A stretch of 64,000 nt of DNA from Puniceicoccaceae bacterium (GCA_028285755.1 JANQOQ010000006.1:248001-312000); one strand, 5' to 3'; numbered from the stretch's first letter, positions 1-8,638 are shown. Notes: generated by a model from the sequence alone, not told the origin. Made by a program: numbers and translations.

Positions 1-413
1 GTATGGGCTTTGCTCACAAGACGTGATAGATTTTGGTAGCCCTCGAAATCCTGGGCAAGGATCGTCTTATGGTGAATCTGATTTTTAGGGAAATCCGAAG
101 GCTGCAGCTGATAGTCTTCGGGTAAATCGCCGATATCATCTGTGCGTTTACTCTCACGCTTCGGGCGATCTGTCATCTTATGATCATACACCAGATAAAT
201 CTCGCAGCCGATGATCGGCTTGATCCCACGTTTTGTAGCAGCCGTGTAGAAATCCATGGCACCAAAGAGATTACCATGGTCCGTCATTGCAACAGCCGGC
301 ATTTCCAGCTCGAGGCAGCGATCCATCAAGCGGTCGATACGGCAGCAACCGTCCAGTAGACTGTAATCGGTGTGTAAGTGTAGATGAACAAATGAGTCCT
401 TTTTTGCGGCCAT
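1..413 (-). CDS. dnaE: DNA polymerase III alpha subunit, N-terminal part (runs off window)
   Basis: This is the first ~137 residues of the replicative polymerase catalytic subunit; the gene continues past the left edge. Translating the minus strand from the ATG at 413-411 gives a protein that starts MAAKKDSFVHLHLHTDYSLL, followed by DHGNLFG and IKPIIGCEIYLV. These are the hallmark PHP-domain motifs of bacterial DnaE (HLHTxYSLLDG, TDHGN). The reading frame stays open to base 1. It is separated from the downstream-coordinate lipoprotein hydrolase by 42 bases. I see no oddity in the visible part; whether the whole PHP domain is active cannot be judged from this fragment. Confidence 0.95.
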   Translation of the reverse strand, partial: MAAKKDSFVHLHLHTDYSLLDGCCRIDRLMDRCLELEMPAVAMTDHGNLFGAMDFYTAATKRGIKPIIGCEIYLVYDHKMTDRPKRESKRTDDIGDLPEDYQLQPSDFPKNQIHHKTILAQDFEGYQNLSRLVSKAH

Positions 414-455
414 ATTCTGCTTAAAGAAGTAGACTGTGCATTCAAAGAGGGTGGG

Positions 456-1337
456 TCAAGAACCCTCTTCAATCCCATCTATTTCATGCATCTCAAAAAT
501 CGCATCTTTTATTATTCGCGGGCGACTCCACGGGATAAAATGATTCAGTTGCGGATACATTTGCTTTTGGACTTCTGCATTGATCAGCTGCTTCTCCAGA
601 AAATCAGCGTTGCCGGGGGGCACCAACTCGTCCAGCTCGCCCTGCAGGATAATACTCGGTACGCGAATCCTGGGATAGTGGGGGATCAATCGCTCCAGCT
701 CAGCCTTTAGCGGCAGTATCTCTTCATTAGAGGCACGCCAAGATTTGGGGATCAACCACTTGATCGGGATCCATTGCGCAGGGATCTGAAACCATTTGGT
801 TTTTTCCAGCTCAGGATCCATGGAGCCCGCCACAAATACCAACCCTTTAATTCGCTCCGGATAATCCAGAGCCATCTGCGCAATCACCGGTCCACCCAGA
901 GAATGCCCGACCAGAATGATTTGCTGACCCTCGGGGATCCTGGTGAATATGTGCCCAATGATCCGTGATTGTTCCTCCAGCGAAGGTTCTGCCTTCCCCA
1001 TATCCGAAAATCCAAAACCGGGGCGATCCACGGATATTATACGGAAAGTCTCCTGAATTTCATTATCCTTAAAAAATCCTAAAAAGTTATCCCATGAACC
1101 GGGCGAACCATGTATAAAAACCAAGGGCGGCTTATCTGCTTGCCCGGTATCCACATAGCTGAAATTACGACCACTCTCATCTTTTAGAGGGTGAAATGAC
1201 AAAGGGTAGTCAGCCCCGAGCTCTGCACGGGCCTGCTCTTCATCCATCGCGTGAAACAGCATAATACAACCATTTAATAGGCCGCAAATCAGCAATAAGG
1301 GCAACAATGTGACAATTTTTTTCACGATTCTCGGCAT
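456..1337 (-). CDS. alpha/beta hydrolase, predicted lipoprotein
   Basis: A 293-residue alpha/beta-hydrolase fold protein. A hydrophobic N-terminal stretch ends in a lipobox (LLNGC, Cys24), so the enzyme is predicted to be a lipoprotein anchored in an envelope membrane. The oxyanion-side motif FIHGSPGSWD lies at about 74-83, the nucleophile elbow GHSLGG places Ser146, an acid candidate is in GELDELVPP near 237, and the catalytic His is in LNHFIPW near 268. Substrate cannot be told from sequence. It is divergent from rpsU, whose promoter must lie in the short gap, and lies just upstream (in transcription) of dnaE with a 42 nt gap, so the two may be co-transcribed. Confidence 0.85.
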   Translation of the reverse strand: MPRIVKKIVTLLPLLLICGLLNGCIMLFHAMDEEQARAELGADYPLSFHPLKDESGRNFSYVDTGQADKPPLVFIHGSPGSWDNFLGFFKDNEIQETFRIISVDRPGFGFSDMGKAEPSLEEQSRIIGHIFTRIPEGQQIILVGHSLGGPVIAQMALDYPERIKGLVFVAGSMDPELEKTKWFQIPAQWIPIKWLIPKSWRASNEEILPLKAELERLIPHYPRIRVPSIILQGELDELVPPGNADFLEKQLINAEVQKQMYPQLNHFIPWSRPRIIKDAIFEMHEIDGIEEGS

Positions 1338-1364
1338 TTTCCTGAGACGAAATGGAATTCACCC

Positions 1365-1393
1365 TTGACGGTGGACGAATTTCCGGTTTTATC
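1365..1393 (+). promoter_or_regulatory. candidate sigma-70 promoter of rpsU
   Basis: TTGACG at 1365-1370, a 17 nt spacer, then the weak TTTATC at 1388-1393. The predicted start of transcription is near 1400, only about 10 bases before the rpsU ATG. The bases before the ATG are A/T-rich with no Shine-Dalgarno, so the mRNA would have a very short, SD-less leader. The -10 match is poor (TATCAA two bases on is an alternative). Confidence 0.4.
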
Positions 1394-1409
1394 AATTCTT
1401 TTCAATATT

Positions 1410-1610
1410 ATGTCAATCGAAGTAAAGATCAGAAAAGGAGAACCTGTAGAAAGGGCACTACGTCGCCTCAAGAAACGTCTTGATCGCGAAGGTGTGATTC
1501 GTGATGTGCGCGCAAAGCGTTATTTTGAAAAGCCATGCGAAGTAAAACGCCGCAAAAATAAAGCAGCGAAGTTTAACAACTATCTCCGTCTGAAGCGAGA
1601 AAGCTACTGA
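1410..1610 (+). CDS. rpsU: 30S ribosomal protein bS21
   Basis: A 66-residue basic protein starting MSIEVKIRKGEPVERALRRL, with the bS21 core RxLKxRxxREG, then RDVRAKRYFEKP and a Lys/Arg-rich tail. It sits on the small ribosomal subunit near the 3' end of 16S rRNA and helps mRNA binding. The ATG at 1410 is chosen because the family begins at MS/MP just before the V(x)VRxGE strand; the longer frame from TTG 1365 would add residues with no homology and would use the likely -35 box as a start codon. No SD is visible. Its last 38 bases overlap the end of the convergent mutY gene. Confidence 0.93.
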   Translation: MSIEVKIRKGEPVERALRRLKKRLDREGVIRDVRAKRYFEKPCEVKRRKNKAAKFNNYLRLKRESY

Positions 1611-2595
1611 TCCATTTCCGGTGAGGACCGGATAACAATACCTTATCCAATTTCTTAAGCGGAACCCACTGGTGTTCCGCTTTTTTTGTGCCATTTAGCC
1701 ATGCATCATCAGTCGATTTGTAGATAATCTCCGTAATCCGTTCATTACCGATACCCCGTTTTTTGGTGGAGTAGGGGTTTTCATTCGATGGTAATCCATC
1801 CAACTCCGGGAGTTCCCAAATATCATCCAGACGCCTCCCGTTTGAAGATTTTGCTAATAATAATTTGCCTTTCTCAATAGCGTATAGGCGATGGATTGTC
1901 CGTTCGGTATATTTCGTTTTCTTAAATAATGGGATCTCTGATTCAATGCCCTGAATGCGGGCTTTGCAGGTTTTTTCCCAGGGGCACAGCAGACAAAGCG
2001 GTTTCTGCTTCTTGCATACAGTCGCCCCAAGCTCCATCAAGGCCTGATTGAAATCACCGCTACGGGCTTCAATCATAATATTCTGGGCAAGGGGTCGTAT
2101 CACCTTTACTGCAGTTGCAGCATCCTTAAACACTCGATTATCTGCAAACAAACGGGCGATTACGCGAATTACGTTCCCATCCACGACCACCTGGGTGTCT
2201 CCACCCTGGATACTACTGATCGCTGCAGCCATATAGGGGCCCACTCCCGGATAGGCCAGCCAATCATCATAAGTCACGGGTTTAGCATCAGCAGCCACAT
2301 ATTGCTGGGCCGTTTTGTGCAGATTACGGGCACGCTGGTAATATCCCAGCCCTTCCCATTGCTTTAGAATCTCCTCAATAGAAGCATTCGCCAATGCATC
2401 AAAGTCTGGAAATGTCTGTAACCAACGATCAAAGTAGGGGAGCACCGTTTTCACCTGAGTCTGCTGCAACATGAACTCAGAGACGACCGTCATGTAGACG
2501 CTGACTTCATCTCCTCGCCAGGGCAATTCGCGCTTCTCTCGATCATACCATTGGAGCAGCAAATCCCCAAGAGCGTCTGGATTCCCTACGGTCAT
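1573..2595 (-). CDS. mutY: A/G-specific adenine glycosylase MutY
   Basis: A 340-residue base-excision repair glycosylase that removes adenine opposite 8-oxoguanine. Visible are the catalytic Glu40 in SEFMLQQTQV, the helix-hairpin-helix YPGVGPYMAAA (115-125), the catalytic Asp139 in VVVDGNVIRV, and the [4Fe-4S] loop with Cys194, 201, 204 and 210 (spacing 6-2-5). The C-terminal third is the NUDIX-like 8-oxoG recognition domain, including the H-Q-W-V-P-L strand and a final basic helix. The ATG overlaps the stop of the kinase gene upstream (ATGA), so the two are translationally coupled. The 3' end overlaps convergent rpsU by 38 nt. Confidence 0.95.
   Translation of the reverse strand: MTVGNPDALGDLLLQWYDREKRELPWRGDEVSVYMTVVSEFMLQQTQVKTVLPYFDRWLQTFPDFDALANASIEEILKQWEGLGYYQRARNLHKTAQQYVAADAKPVTYDDWLAYPGVGPYMAAAISSIQGGDTQVVVDGNVIRVIARLFADNRVFKDAATAVKVIRPLAQNIMIEARSGDFNQALMELGATVCKKQKPLCLLCPWEKTCKARIQGIESEIPLFKKTKYTERTIHRLYAIEKGKLLLAKSSNGRRLDDIWELPELDGLPSNENPYSTKKRGIGNERITEIIYKSTDDAWLNGTKKAEHQWVPLKKLDKVLLSGPHRKWISSFLASDGDSC
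1657..1687 (+). terminator. rho-independent terminator of rpsU, inside the mutY coding region
   Basis: AAGCGGAAC (1657-1665) pairs perfectly with GTTCCGCTT (1674-1682) around an 8 nt loop and is followed by a run of seven T. It is 47 bases after the rpsU stop. The same bases encode the Glu-His-Gln-Trp-Val-Pro-Leu stretch of the MutY C-terminal domain on the other strand. On the minus strand the hairpin has A-runs before it and no good T-run after it, so it should act mainly on rpsU. Confidence 0.85.
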
Positions 2596-3476
2596 AAACC
2601 TCGCATTTCAATACTCCGAATCGCTTGTTCACAACTCCCCAGGTAGCCGCTTCCAAACAAATTCAGGTGATTCAGATAGTGGTATAGATTGTAGACGATC
2701 TTTCGTTCACTGTAGCCCTCATCGAAAGGATGAGCTGTTTGATAAGCCTCATAAAAGTCCCTGGGAAATCCGCCAAACACTTCCGTAAATGCAAGATCGG
2801 TTTCCCGGTCTCCATAATAACTTGCAGGATCATAAACGACCCCTTCACCCGTAGAAAGGCCTCCCGCATTCCCTCCCCATAAGTCTCCATGCAGCAAGGA
2901 TGCCTTCGGTAAATAACTGTCCATCAATCGTTTATAACCAATCTCGAATTTATTGCCACAGAACACCCCATATCCCTGTCTTTCAGAGAGTTCAAATTGG
3001 GGTACGAGTCGATACTCCCAAAAGAACTCTGTCCAATTCTCTGTCTGACTATTCTCCTGAGGCGTCGCACCGATATAATTATCCGCTTCAAATCCAAAAG
3101 GGGTGCCCTCATAGCGATGCAGCTGCGCCAGGGTCTCTCCTAAATGAGCCGCGGATTTACCACTCAGCCTCTGCAGCTCCAAATGCTCAAGCACCAGAAA
3201 AAATTCATCACCATGCTCTGCTTCCAGAATCACTTCGGGCACGCGGACGGTCTTCGATTTGCGCAGCTCTCGTAATGCCCTTGCTTCCGCGATCAGCATA
3301 TCCTTTTTCTCGCCGCCGCCTCGTTTTACGAAAAAACGATCCCTACTTGGATACTGCCATACACTTGAGTTGTGGATACAGCCACCCCCGGAACTGATCA
3401 CCTGAGGTAGCCCTGTCTGAGCAAGGGATTCAGTGATTTTTTCAGTTTTTTCCGAATGTGTGGGCTGTTTTGTCAT
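2592..3476 (-). CDS. fructosamine kinase / ketosamine-3-kinase family protein
   Basis: A 294-residue kinase of the aminoglycoside-phosphotransferase fold. The catalytic loop HGDLWGGN is at 196-203 and the metal-binding Asp is in YDPASYYGDRETDLAF (Asp217), both in the form typical of fructosamine-3-kinase relatives (bacterial YniA type). Members phosphorylate ketosamines on glycated amines or proteins so that the adduct breaks down. Length fits the family (about 290). It overlaps mutY by 4 nt and is in the same operon, which pairs a glycation-repair enzyme with a DNA-repair enzyme. ATG 3476 has no strong SD. The exact substrate is unproven. Confidence 0.88.
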   Translation of the reverse strand: MTKQPTHSEKTEKITESLAQTGLPQVISSGGGCIHNSSVWQYPSRDRFFVKRGGGEKKDMLIAEARALRELRKSKTVRVPEVILEAEHGDEFFLVLEHLELQRLSGKSAAHLGETLAQLHRYEGTPFGFEADNYIGATPQENSQTENWTEFFWEYRLVPQFELSERQGYGVFCGNKFEIGYKRLMDSYLPKASLLHGDLWGGNAGGLSTGEGVVYDPASYYGDRETDLAFTEVFGGFPRDFYEAYQTAHPFDEGYSERKIVYNLYHYLNHLNLFGSGYLGSCEQAIRSIEMRGL

Positions 3477-3534
3477 CTAATATGAGTAATCTCTTGAAAA
3501 ACCACTCCCGTAATATTCAATTCAAATATCTGAT

Positions 3535-4713
3535 TTGAAAAATAACAACTCTACAGATTGGTTTACGGTTCATTCTGAATCCCGGACCATGCAGATCATT
3601 CGCTGGGTGGTAGCCATCATAATCGCAGTATTGCTGAACCTTGCGTACGTAAGAGGAATACCGACTACACAGGCAACACTCGCTGATGACAATGGCGATG
3701 CCGAGGAGGAAACGACCTTTGACCTACAGCTGGTCGAAGACGACGATGAGTGGCAATACGTAGAAGCCAATCCGGACGCCCCCGAAAATGAGCCGGACGA
3801 TACGGCAAATATCAGCAACCGCAACCAGCAGGCCGCACAGGAAGAAGTAGCCAGTCAGGAAGACAGTCCCATGCCTTTCCTCGAAGGCGAGGAGGAGGAC
3901 TCACGCAAGATCGTCCAGGGCGAAATCCCTGTTGAAGAGCAGCAGACCACCCCCTCGGTCGCCGTTCAGGGGAGTCAGCCCACCGAAGCTCAGGAAGCAC
4001 AACAGGCCCAGGAGAGCAGCCCCACAGAGCAATCCATCGATGCACCCTTCTCAGAAAATTTGCCTGCTATTCCACCACCGCCTCCAACTCCGGATTTCAT
4101 TGAAGAAATCCAGTCGGATGACGAAGAAGGCATTGACTTGAAGATCATTGAAAACGAAACGGAGGTCTCGACACCCAATTCCGAATTCGACGACGATCAA
4201 CCCCTAAATATCAATATCCCCCCGAGCGTTGCGGAAATGCTCTCCAAACGGGCACAAAACCAAGAACAGCAATCTGTGCAGGATGCCGCGGCAGCCAATC
4301 CACAGCCTCTCCCGCGAAAACGGCTTTCCCCCGATGTTTTGCCCGGCCCACTGATGTTTTCACGTAATTATGCCGCCATCATGGGCCCCCTTGCGATGGA
4401 TTCCAAGTTTACGCAATTCGGTTACTACCTCAGGCGCATGTTCGATGCGATTCAGCTGCAATGGTATTCCCTGCTCGAAGATATAACCATAAGCCAAAAG
4501 GATCGCCCGGCATTCGTAGACGTAGAATACGTAATCAACTCGCAGGGCATTGTCACCCGAGCTACGGTAGTCAATACGGATGCATCCGAGCTCAGTGTAT
4601 TACTGTGTAAAGATTCCATCGAATCCCGCTCACCTTATGGACCCTGGACAGAGCAGATGATCGAAGAACTCGGGGATGAAACGACGATCACCGTGCGTTT
4701 CCGCTACTTGTAG
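3535..4713 (+). CDS. TonB/TolA-like energy transducer with acidic linker
   Basis: About 392 residues: one N-terminal membrane helix (IIRWVVAIIIAVLLNLAYV), a long low-complexity periplasmic linker (about 50-270) that is rich in Glu, Asp, Gln and Pro with one PPPPPTP stretch, and a folded C-terminal domain (about 285-392). That domain has the TonB_C/TolA style: a helix ending in a Trp (IQLQWYSLL), then V-x-V-x-Y-V-I-N-S-Q-G-I-V-T-R and a final FRYL strand. Such proteins pass proton-motive energy from inner-membrane motors to outer-membrane partners. The linker is acidic rather than the usual Pro-Lys type. Start is uncertain: TTG 3535, or ATG 3589 just before the helix. It is followed with no gap by the pseudouridine synthase. 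Confidence 0.7.
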   Translation: MKNNNSTDWFTVHSESRTMQIIRWVVAIIIAVLLNLAYVRGIPTTQATLADDNGDAEEETTFDLQLVEDDDEWQYVEANPDAPENEPDDTANISNRNQQAAQEEVASQEDSPMPFLEGEEEDSRKIVQGEIPVEEQQTTPSVAVQGSQPTEAQEAQQAQESSPTEQSIDAPFSENLPAIPPPPPTPDFIEEIQSDDEEGIDLKIIENETEVSTPNSEFDDDQPLNINIPPSVAEMLSKRAQNQEQQSVQDAAAANPQPLPRKRLSPDVLPGPLMFSRNYAAIMGPLAMDSKFTQFGYYLRRMFDAIQLQWYSLLEDITISQKDRPAFVDVEYVINSQGIVTRATVVNTDASELSVLLCKDSIESRSPYGPWTEQMIEELGDETTITVRFRYL

Positions 4714-5478
4714 ATGATTGATTCCCTGAGAGAACAACTGGGGAGGGGAGTAGAAATCCTCAAAGCAGACCCTTCTGGCATCATCGCGCTCAATAAACCC
4801 TCAGGCGTGTTATCGATGCCCAATAAACCATCCGATTTACCCAAATCACTACTGACAGCGAGCTACGATGATAAGAAACAAGCATACAAGCTCAGAGCTG
4901 CCTCAGGAATAGTTGAGTTTCACCTCTGCAATCGCCTGGACAGTGCCACATCGGGGATTATTGTGGGATCGCTTGAGCAGGAGTCAGCCGATGAGCTGCG
5001 AAAGCTATTTAAGCAGCGTAAAGTGACCAAAGTTTATCACGCCATCATCTCAGGAAAACCTTCCCGTAAATCAGAAAGCTGGGCAGACAAACTCCAAACT
5101 GAACGCAAAAACGGAAGACTTAGAACGGTTCGCTCCCAGTCAGGCCAAGCTTCGATCACGGAAATCAACGTTTTGGAAACTTTCAAGCGTCATCGAGAAT
5201 TCAGTCTTCTCGAAATGCGCCCCAAAACCGGGCGTACCCACCAGTTACGCATTCAGGCAGCATTGCGTAATTTTCCCATACTGGGAGATAAGACCTACGG
5301 TGATTTCAGCTTCAATCGCGATATGCAAAAGCGATTTGGTGCCAAGAGACTCTTTCTGCATGCCTCAAGCATTGAATTTAGACAGAGCGATCAGCCAGAG
5401 CCTTTTCGCTGTGACTGCGAAGTCCCTGCTGAGTTCACCGAATGGGTTGACTTGGCCACCCAAAGTCCTTCAGCCTGA
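4714..5478 (+). CDS. RluA-family 23S rRNA/tRNA pseudouridine synthase
   Basis: A 254-residue pseudouridine synthase. Motif I is IIALNKPSGVLSMP (23-36). Motif II is NRLDSATSGIIV (74-85), with catalytic Asp76; the usual His of HRLD is Asn here. Motif III is RPKTGRTHQLRIQ, followed by PILGDKTYGD. There is no N-terminal S4 domain, so it resembles the short RluA/RluC-like subgroup rather than RluD with S4. The ATG follows the stop of the TonB-like gene with no spacer. The target uridine cannot be told from sequence. Confidence 0.9.
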   Translation: MIDSLREQLGRGVEILKADPSGIIALNKPSGVLSMPNKPSDLPKSLLTASYDDKKQAYKLRAASGIVEFHLCNRLDSATSGIIVGSLEQESADELRKLFKQRKVTKVYHAIISGKPSRKSESWADKLQTERKNGRLRTVRSQSGQASITEINVLETFKRHREFSLLEMRPKTGRTHQLRIQAALRNFPILGDKTYGDFSFNRDMQKRFGAKRLFLHASSIEFRQSDQPEPFRCDCEVPAEFTEWVDLATQSPSA

Positions 5479-5483
5479 TTTGT

Positions 5484-6719
5484 ATGTCTTCGAACCGTCA
5501 GAAGTCGCTCGAGCTGTATGAGCGTGCCGTTTCCGTTATTCCGGCGGGAGTATACGGCCACACAAGCCCAGCAGCGACATTACCGATCGCATTTCCTTAC
5601 TATGCCGAAAGTGCGGAAGGTTGCACTTTTACGGATGTGGATGGCAACCGATACATCGATTTCATGTGTGCCTATGGGCCGATCCTATTGGGTTACAATC
5701 ATCCCGAGATCGAAGCGGCTGCCCGTGAGGAAAAGGCGAGGGGAGGCCTCTATAACCACCCCGCAAAGGTCATGGTAGAGCTAGCTGAGCTCCTGACAGA
5801 GCGTATCGACTTTGCGGACTGGGCGGTATTCGGCAAAAATGGCTCAGACATGACTACCTGGGCACTGCAGGTCGCCCGGCAACACACAGGCCGTAAGAAG
5901 GTCCTCACCGTTAAAGGCGCATACCATGGGGTGGATGCGTGGACCAACCCCTCACCCGGCGGCGTCATCGAGGAAGATCGCCTGCATATTCACCATTTCA
6001 GTTGGAACGACCTTTCGTCATTCGAACAACAGGTCAATCGATACCCGGGTGAGATCGCTGCAGTCATGCTCACTCCATTTCATCATCCCGCATTTGCAGC
6101 AAATGTATTACCCGGTGAAGGCTTCTTTGAGGGCATTCAAAAAATCTGCAATGCAAACGATATCTTGATCATACTCGATGATATTCGCTGTGGTTTCCGC
6201 CTTCACGAGGCAGGTTCTCACAAACGTTTTCCCATTGAGCCCGACATGTCATGCTACTGCAAAGCCCTGGGTAACGGTTACCCCATCTCAGCCACGGTCG
6301 GCAAAGATCATCTTCAGGCCGCGGCGGGCAAAGTCTTTTTGACGGGGAGTTACTGGAGTGATGCCGTATCCATGGCAACCGCCAAACGCTGTGTTGAGCT
6401 CGTCGCAGAGCTTAATATCCCCGAAAAGCTGAACACTCTCGGCAAACGCCTGATAACCGGTCTTGAAGAAGCGGCAGCCAACGCAGGACTTAAAGTCACA
6501 GGCCACGAACCCTATGCGATGCCTTATCTGACCTTTGAGGATGATCCCGATCTGCGAAAAATGCAGCGTTTCTCAGAAATCTGCGCGAATGAGGGCGTGA
6601 TTTTCCATCCCCATCATAACTGGTTCATCAGCGCTGCACATACAACGGAAGCGATTGATGATGCGATTGAAATCGCATCAAAAGCCTTTCAGGCAGTTGC
6701 GAGTGAGTTTAACTCATAA
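5484..6719 (+). CDS. class III PLP aminotransferase, glutamate-1-semialdehyde aminomutase-like
   Basis: A 411-residue fold-type I PLP enzyme. The phosphate-cup motif GKNGSDMTTWAL (117-128), the cofactor-stacking KGAYHGVDAW (144-153), the PLP-ring Asp in LDDIRCGFR (231-239) and the Schiff-base Lys260 in YCKALGNGYPISA are all present. The pattern is closest to glutamate-1-semialdehyde 2,1-aminomutase and related class III aminotransferases found in natural-product clusters. It is the first gene of a six-gene run with oleA/oleB-like genes, 5 nt after the pseudouridine synthase. Because it sits with lipid genes rather than heme genes, I infer it acts on a fatty amino or keto substrate. The native reaction is unknown. 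Confidence 0.85.
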   Translation: MSSNRQKSLELYERAVSVIPAGVYGHTSPAATLPIAFPYYAESAEGCTFTDVDGNRYIDFMCAYGPILLGYNHPEIEAAAREEKARGGLYNHPAKVMVELAELLTERIDFADWAVFGKNGSDMTTWALQVARQHTGRKKVLTVKGAYHGVDAWTNPSPGGVIEEDRLHIHHFSWNDLSSFEQQVNRYPGEIAAVMLTPFHHPAFAANVLPGEGFFEGIQKICNANDILIILDDIRCGFRLHEAGSHKRFPIEPDMSCYCKALGNGYPISATVGKDHLQAAAGKVFLTGSYWSDAVSMATAKRCVELVAELNIPEKLNTLGKRLITGLEEAAANAGLKVTGHEPYAMPYLTFEDDPDLRKMQRFSEICANEGVIFHPHHNWFISAAHTTEAIDDAIEIASKAFQAVASEFNS

Positions 6720-6732
6720 TAAGGTATTTCAT

Positions 6733-8175
6733 ATGACGCGCGAAAACCGCATGACTAGGGTTGATGATTATTACGATGTGGTCGTAATCGGCAGTGGACT
6801 GGGTGGCTTAACCGGAGCACACTGCCTGGCAAAAGAGGGGTATTCGGTCTTATTGCTGGAGCAACATTATCAGTTGGGCGGACTGGCTACCTGGTTTAAG
6901 CGCAGGGGAGGGCACACCTTCGATATATCCCTCCACGGTTTCCCTATTGGCATGATCAAATCCTGCCGTCGCTACTGGGATAAGGAAATAGCCGACTCGA
7001 TTATCCAGCTAAAGGACATTCGTTTCGTTAATCCTCAATTTGAAGTCGAAACCACCTTCGATCGAGAGAATTTCACAGAAATTCTGACTGAAAAGATGGA
7101 GGCTCCCGCTAAACAGGTAGAGGCTTTCTATGAGCGTATCAATAACCAGGAGTTCTTCATGGATAGCGATCAGACCACTGCTGAACTCCTCGAAGAGTAC
7201 TTCCCGGGTCGTAATGACATCAAACGTCTGCTTCTGGAACCCATCGCATACGCAAATGGTTCTACCGAGGATGATCCGGCACTCGTATACAGCATTGTCT
7301 TTTCAAACTTCATGAAGAAGGGTATCTACACGTTTCAGGGCGGAACGGATTTACTCATCCAAAAGATGGCCCGCCGACTCAAAGACAAAGGGGTCGTAAT
7401 CAAAAAGCGGGTCTCTGTAGATCGTATCTTAACCAATGGCAACCAGCAGGTCACCGGCGTGGAAGCCAATGGGCAAACTATCCGTTGTCGTGCAGTCCTT
7501 TCGAACTCAAACCTGAAGCACACCATCTTCGGGCTCATCGATAAACAAGATTACAGCGACCCCTCATTTCTGGAAGACGCTGAAAAAGTGCGCCTTAACT
7601 CAAGTTCCTGCCAGGTCTACATGGGTATCCGTGAAGGGGAAACTATCCCCAACGTAGGGGATCTCATATTTGTCTCCGATGCGGAGCACTTCAGCTCCGA
7701 TGAACTCAAATCGCCGGATACACTCAGTCGCACATTCTCATTTTATTATCCGGATATTCGCCCCCAATCCAAGAAACCCCGCTACAGTGTAGTCGCCTCA
7801 ACCAATGCAAATTGGGCTGACTGGCAATCCCTCAGCGACGAGGAATATGAAGCCAAAAAACAGGCTCTGATCGAAACCACATTAGCAACTCTCGAGCGCT
7901 TTATCCCGGATGTTCGCGATAAGATTGACCATATCGAAGCCGCGACCCCCCGCACCATACACCACTATACCCGACATCTGCGCGGAGCCTCCTTTGGAAC
8001 CAAATATGAAGGATTGAAAGTATCTCAAACGCTCCCTGAGAAGATCAAAGGCGCCTACCATGCAGGCTCCGTGGGTATCATCATGTCCGGCTGGCTAGGC
8101 ACCATTAATTACGGAGTGATCACAAGTGCAAAAGTCGCAAAATTTCTGCAGGATTCTACTCAAGAGTCAGCTTGA
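6733..8175 (+). CDS. CrtI-like FAD-dependent oxidoreductase (phytoene desaturase / retinol saturase type)
   Basis: A 480-residue flavoprotein. The dinucleotide-binding fold is at the N terminus (VVVIGSGLGGLTGAHCLAKE, about 17-36), followed by LLLEQHYQLGGLATWFKRRG as in phytoene desaturase and retinol-saturase relatives, and the C-terminal FAD contact is AGSVGIIMSGWLGTINYG. The start at 6733 is chosen because AAGG at 6721-6724 makes an SD 8 nt before it; a longer frame from 6655 would overlap the aminotransferase. Family members desaturate or saturate long conjugated or acyl chains. Its position between an aminotransferase and FabZ/FabI-like genes suggests action on a lipid chain. Confidence 0.85.
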   Translation: MTRENRMTRVDDYYDVVVIGSGLGGLTGAHCLAKEGYSVLLLEQHYQLGGLATWFKRRGGHTFDISLHGFPIGMIKSCRRYWDKEIADSIIQLKDIRFVNPQFEVETTFDRENFTEILTEKMEAPAKQVEAFYERINNQEFFMDSDQTTAELLEEYFPGRNDIKRLLLEPIAYANGSTEDDPALVYSIVFSNFMKKGIYTFQGGTDLLIQKMARRLKDKGVVIKKRVSVDRILTNGNQQVTGVEANGQTIRCRAVLSNSNLKHTIFGLIDKQDYSDPSFLEDAEKVRLNSSSCQVYMGIREGETIPNVGDLIFVSDAEHFSSDELKSPDTLSRTFSFYYPDIRPQSKKPRYSVVASTNANWADWQSLSDEEYEAKKQALIETTLATLERFIPDVRDKIDHIEAATPRTIHHYTRHLRGASFGTKYEGLKVSQTLPEKIKGAYHAGSVGIIMSGWLGTINYGVITSAKVAKFLQDSTQESA

Positions 8176-8636
8176 CTGGCACAACTCTCATAACAACACT
8201 CCTCAAAGTGCATTCAGTAAAGGACTACATCCCACACCGGGAACCATTTTTATTTGTGGATGAGATTCTGGATCTCTCAACAGAAAGCGTCACCACTCAG
8301 TTAACTCTACGAGAGGATTTCAGCTTCTTTCAGGGGCACTATCCCGGGAATCCCATCATGCCGGGAGTAATCATGTGTGAATCGGTATTTCAGACGGCTG
8401 CGATTTACATGACCCATCTGGCCCGGAGCGAGGGAAAACCCGAAGGAGAGGGCACTCCTCTGCTCAGTCGTATAAAAGGAGCCCGGTTCAAACGAATGGC
8501 AAAACCCGGGGATGTGCTTACGATCACCGTTAAACCATCAGGTCAGGAGGGTGGATTTGCATTTATGAATGGTAAAGTGACCAATGCCGATGGGCAACTA
8601 GTCGTCGGAGTCGACTTCGTCATCACCCAAAAATAA
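8172..8636 (+). CDS. FabZ/FabA-type 3-hydroxyacyl-ACP dehydratase
   Basis: A 154-residue hot-dog-fold dehydratase. The active-site helix reads GHYPGNPIMPGVIMCE, with catalytic His56 and Glu70, and the N-terminal YIPHREPFLFVDEI is typical of FabZ. It removes water from 3-hydroxyacyl-ACP. The frame opens at TTG 8172, overlapping the oxidoreductase stop by 4 nt (TTGA); GTG 8208 would also be a good start and would give a length closer to FabZ (about 142). A duplicate of the housekeeping FabZ in a lipid cluster suggests a dedicated chain-modifying role. Confidence 0.88.
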   Translation: MTGTTLITTLLKVHSVKDYIPHREPFLFVDEILDLSTESVTTQLTLREDFSFFQGHYPGNPIMPGVIMCESVFQTAAIYMTHLARSEGKPEGEGTPLLSRIKGARFKRMAKPGDVLTITVKPSGQEGGFAFMNGKVTNADGQLVVGVDFVITQK

Positions 8637-8638
8637 GT

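Noticed and set aside
1365-1610. 81-residue version of bS21 starting at TTG 1365
   Set aside because: Extra residues are unlike the family and the TTGACG is better read as a -35 box.
5484-6719. Housekeeping hemL (glutamate-1-semialdehyde aminomutase) for heme
   Set aside because: The neighbours are lipid-type genes and the PLP-ring motif is LDDIRCGFR rather than the usual DEVxxGFR; no other heme gene is near.
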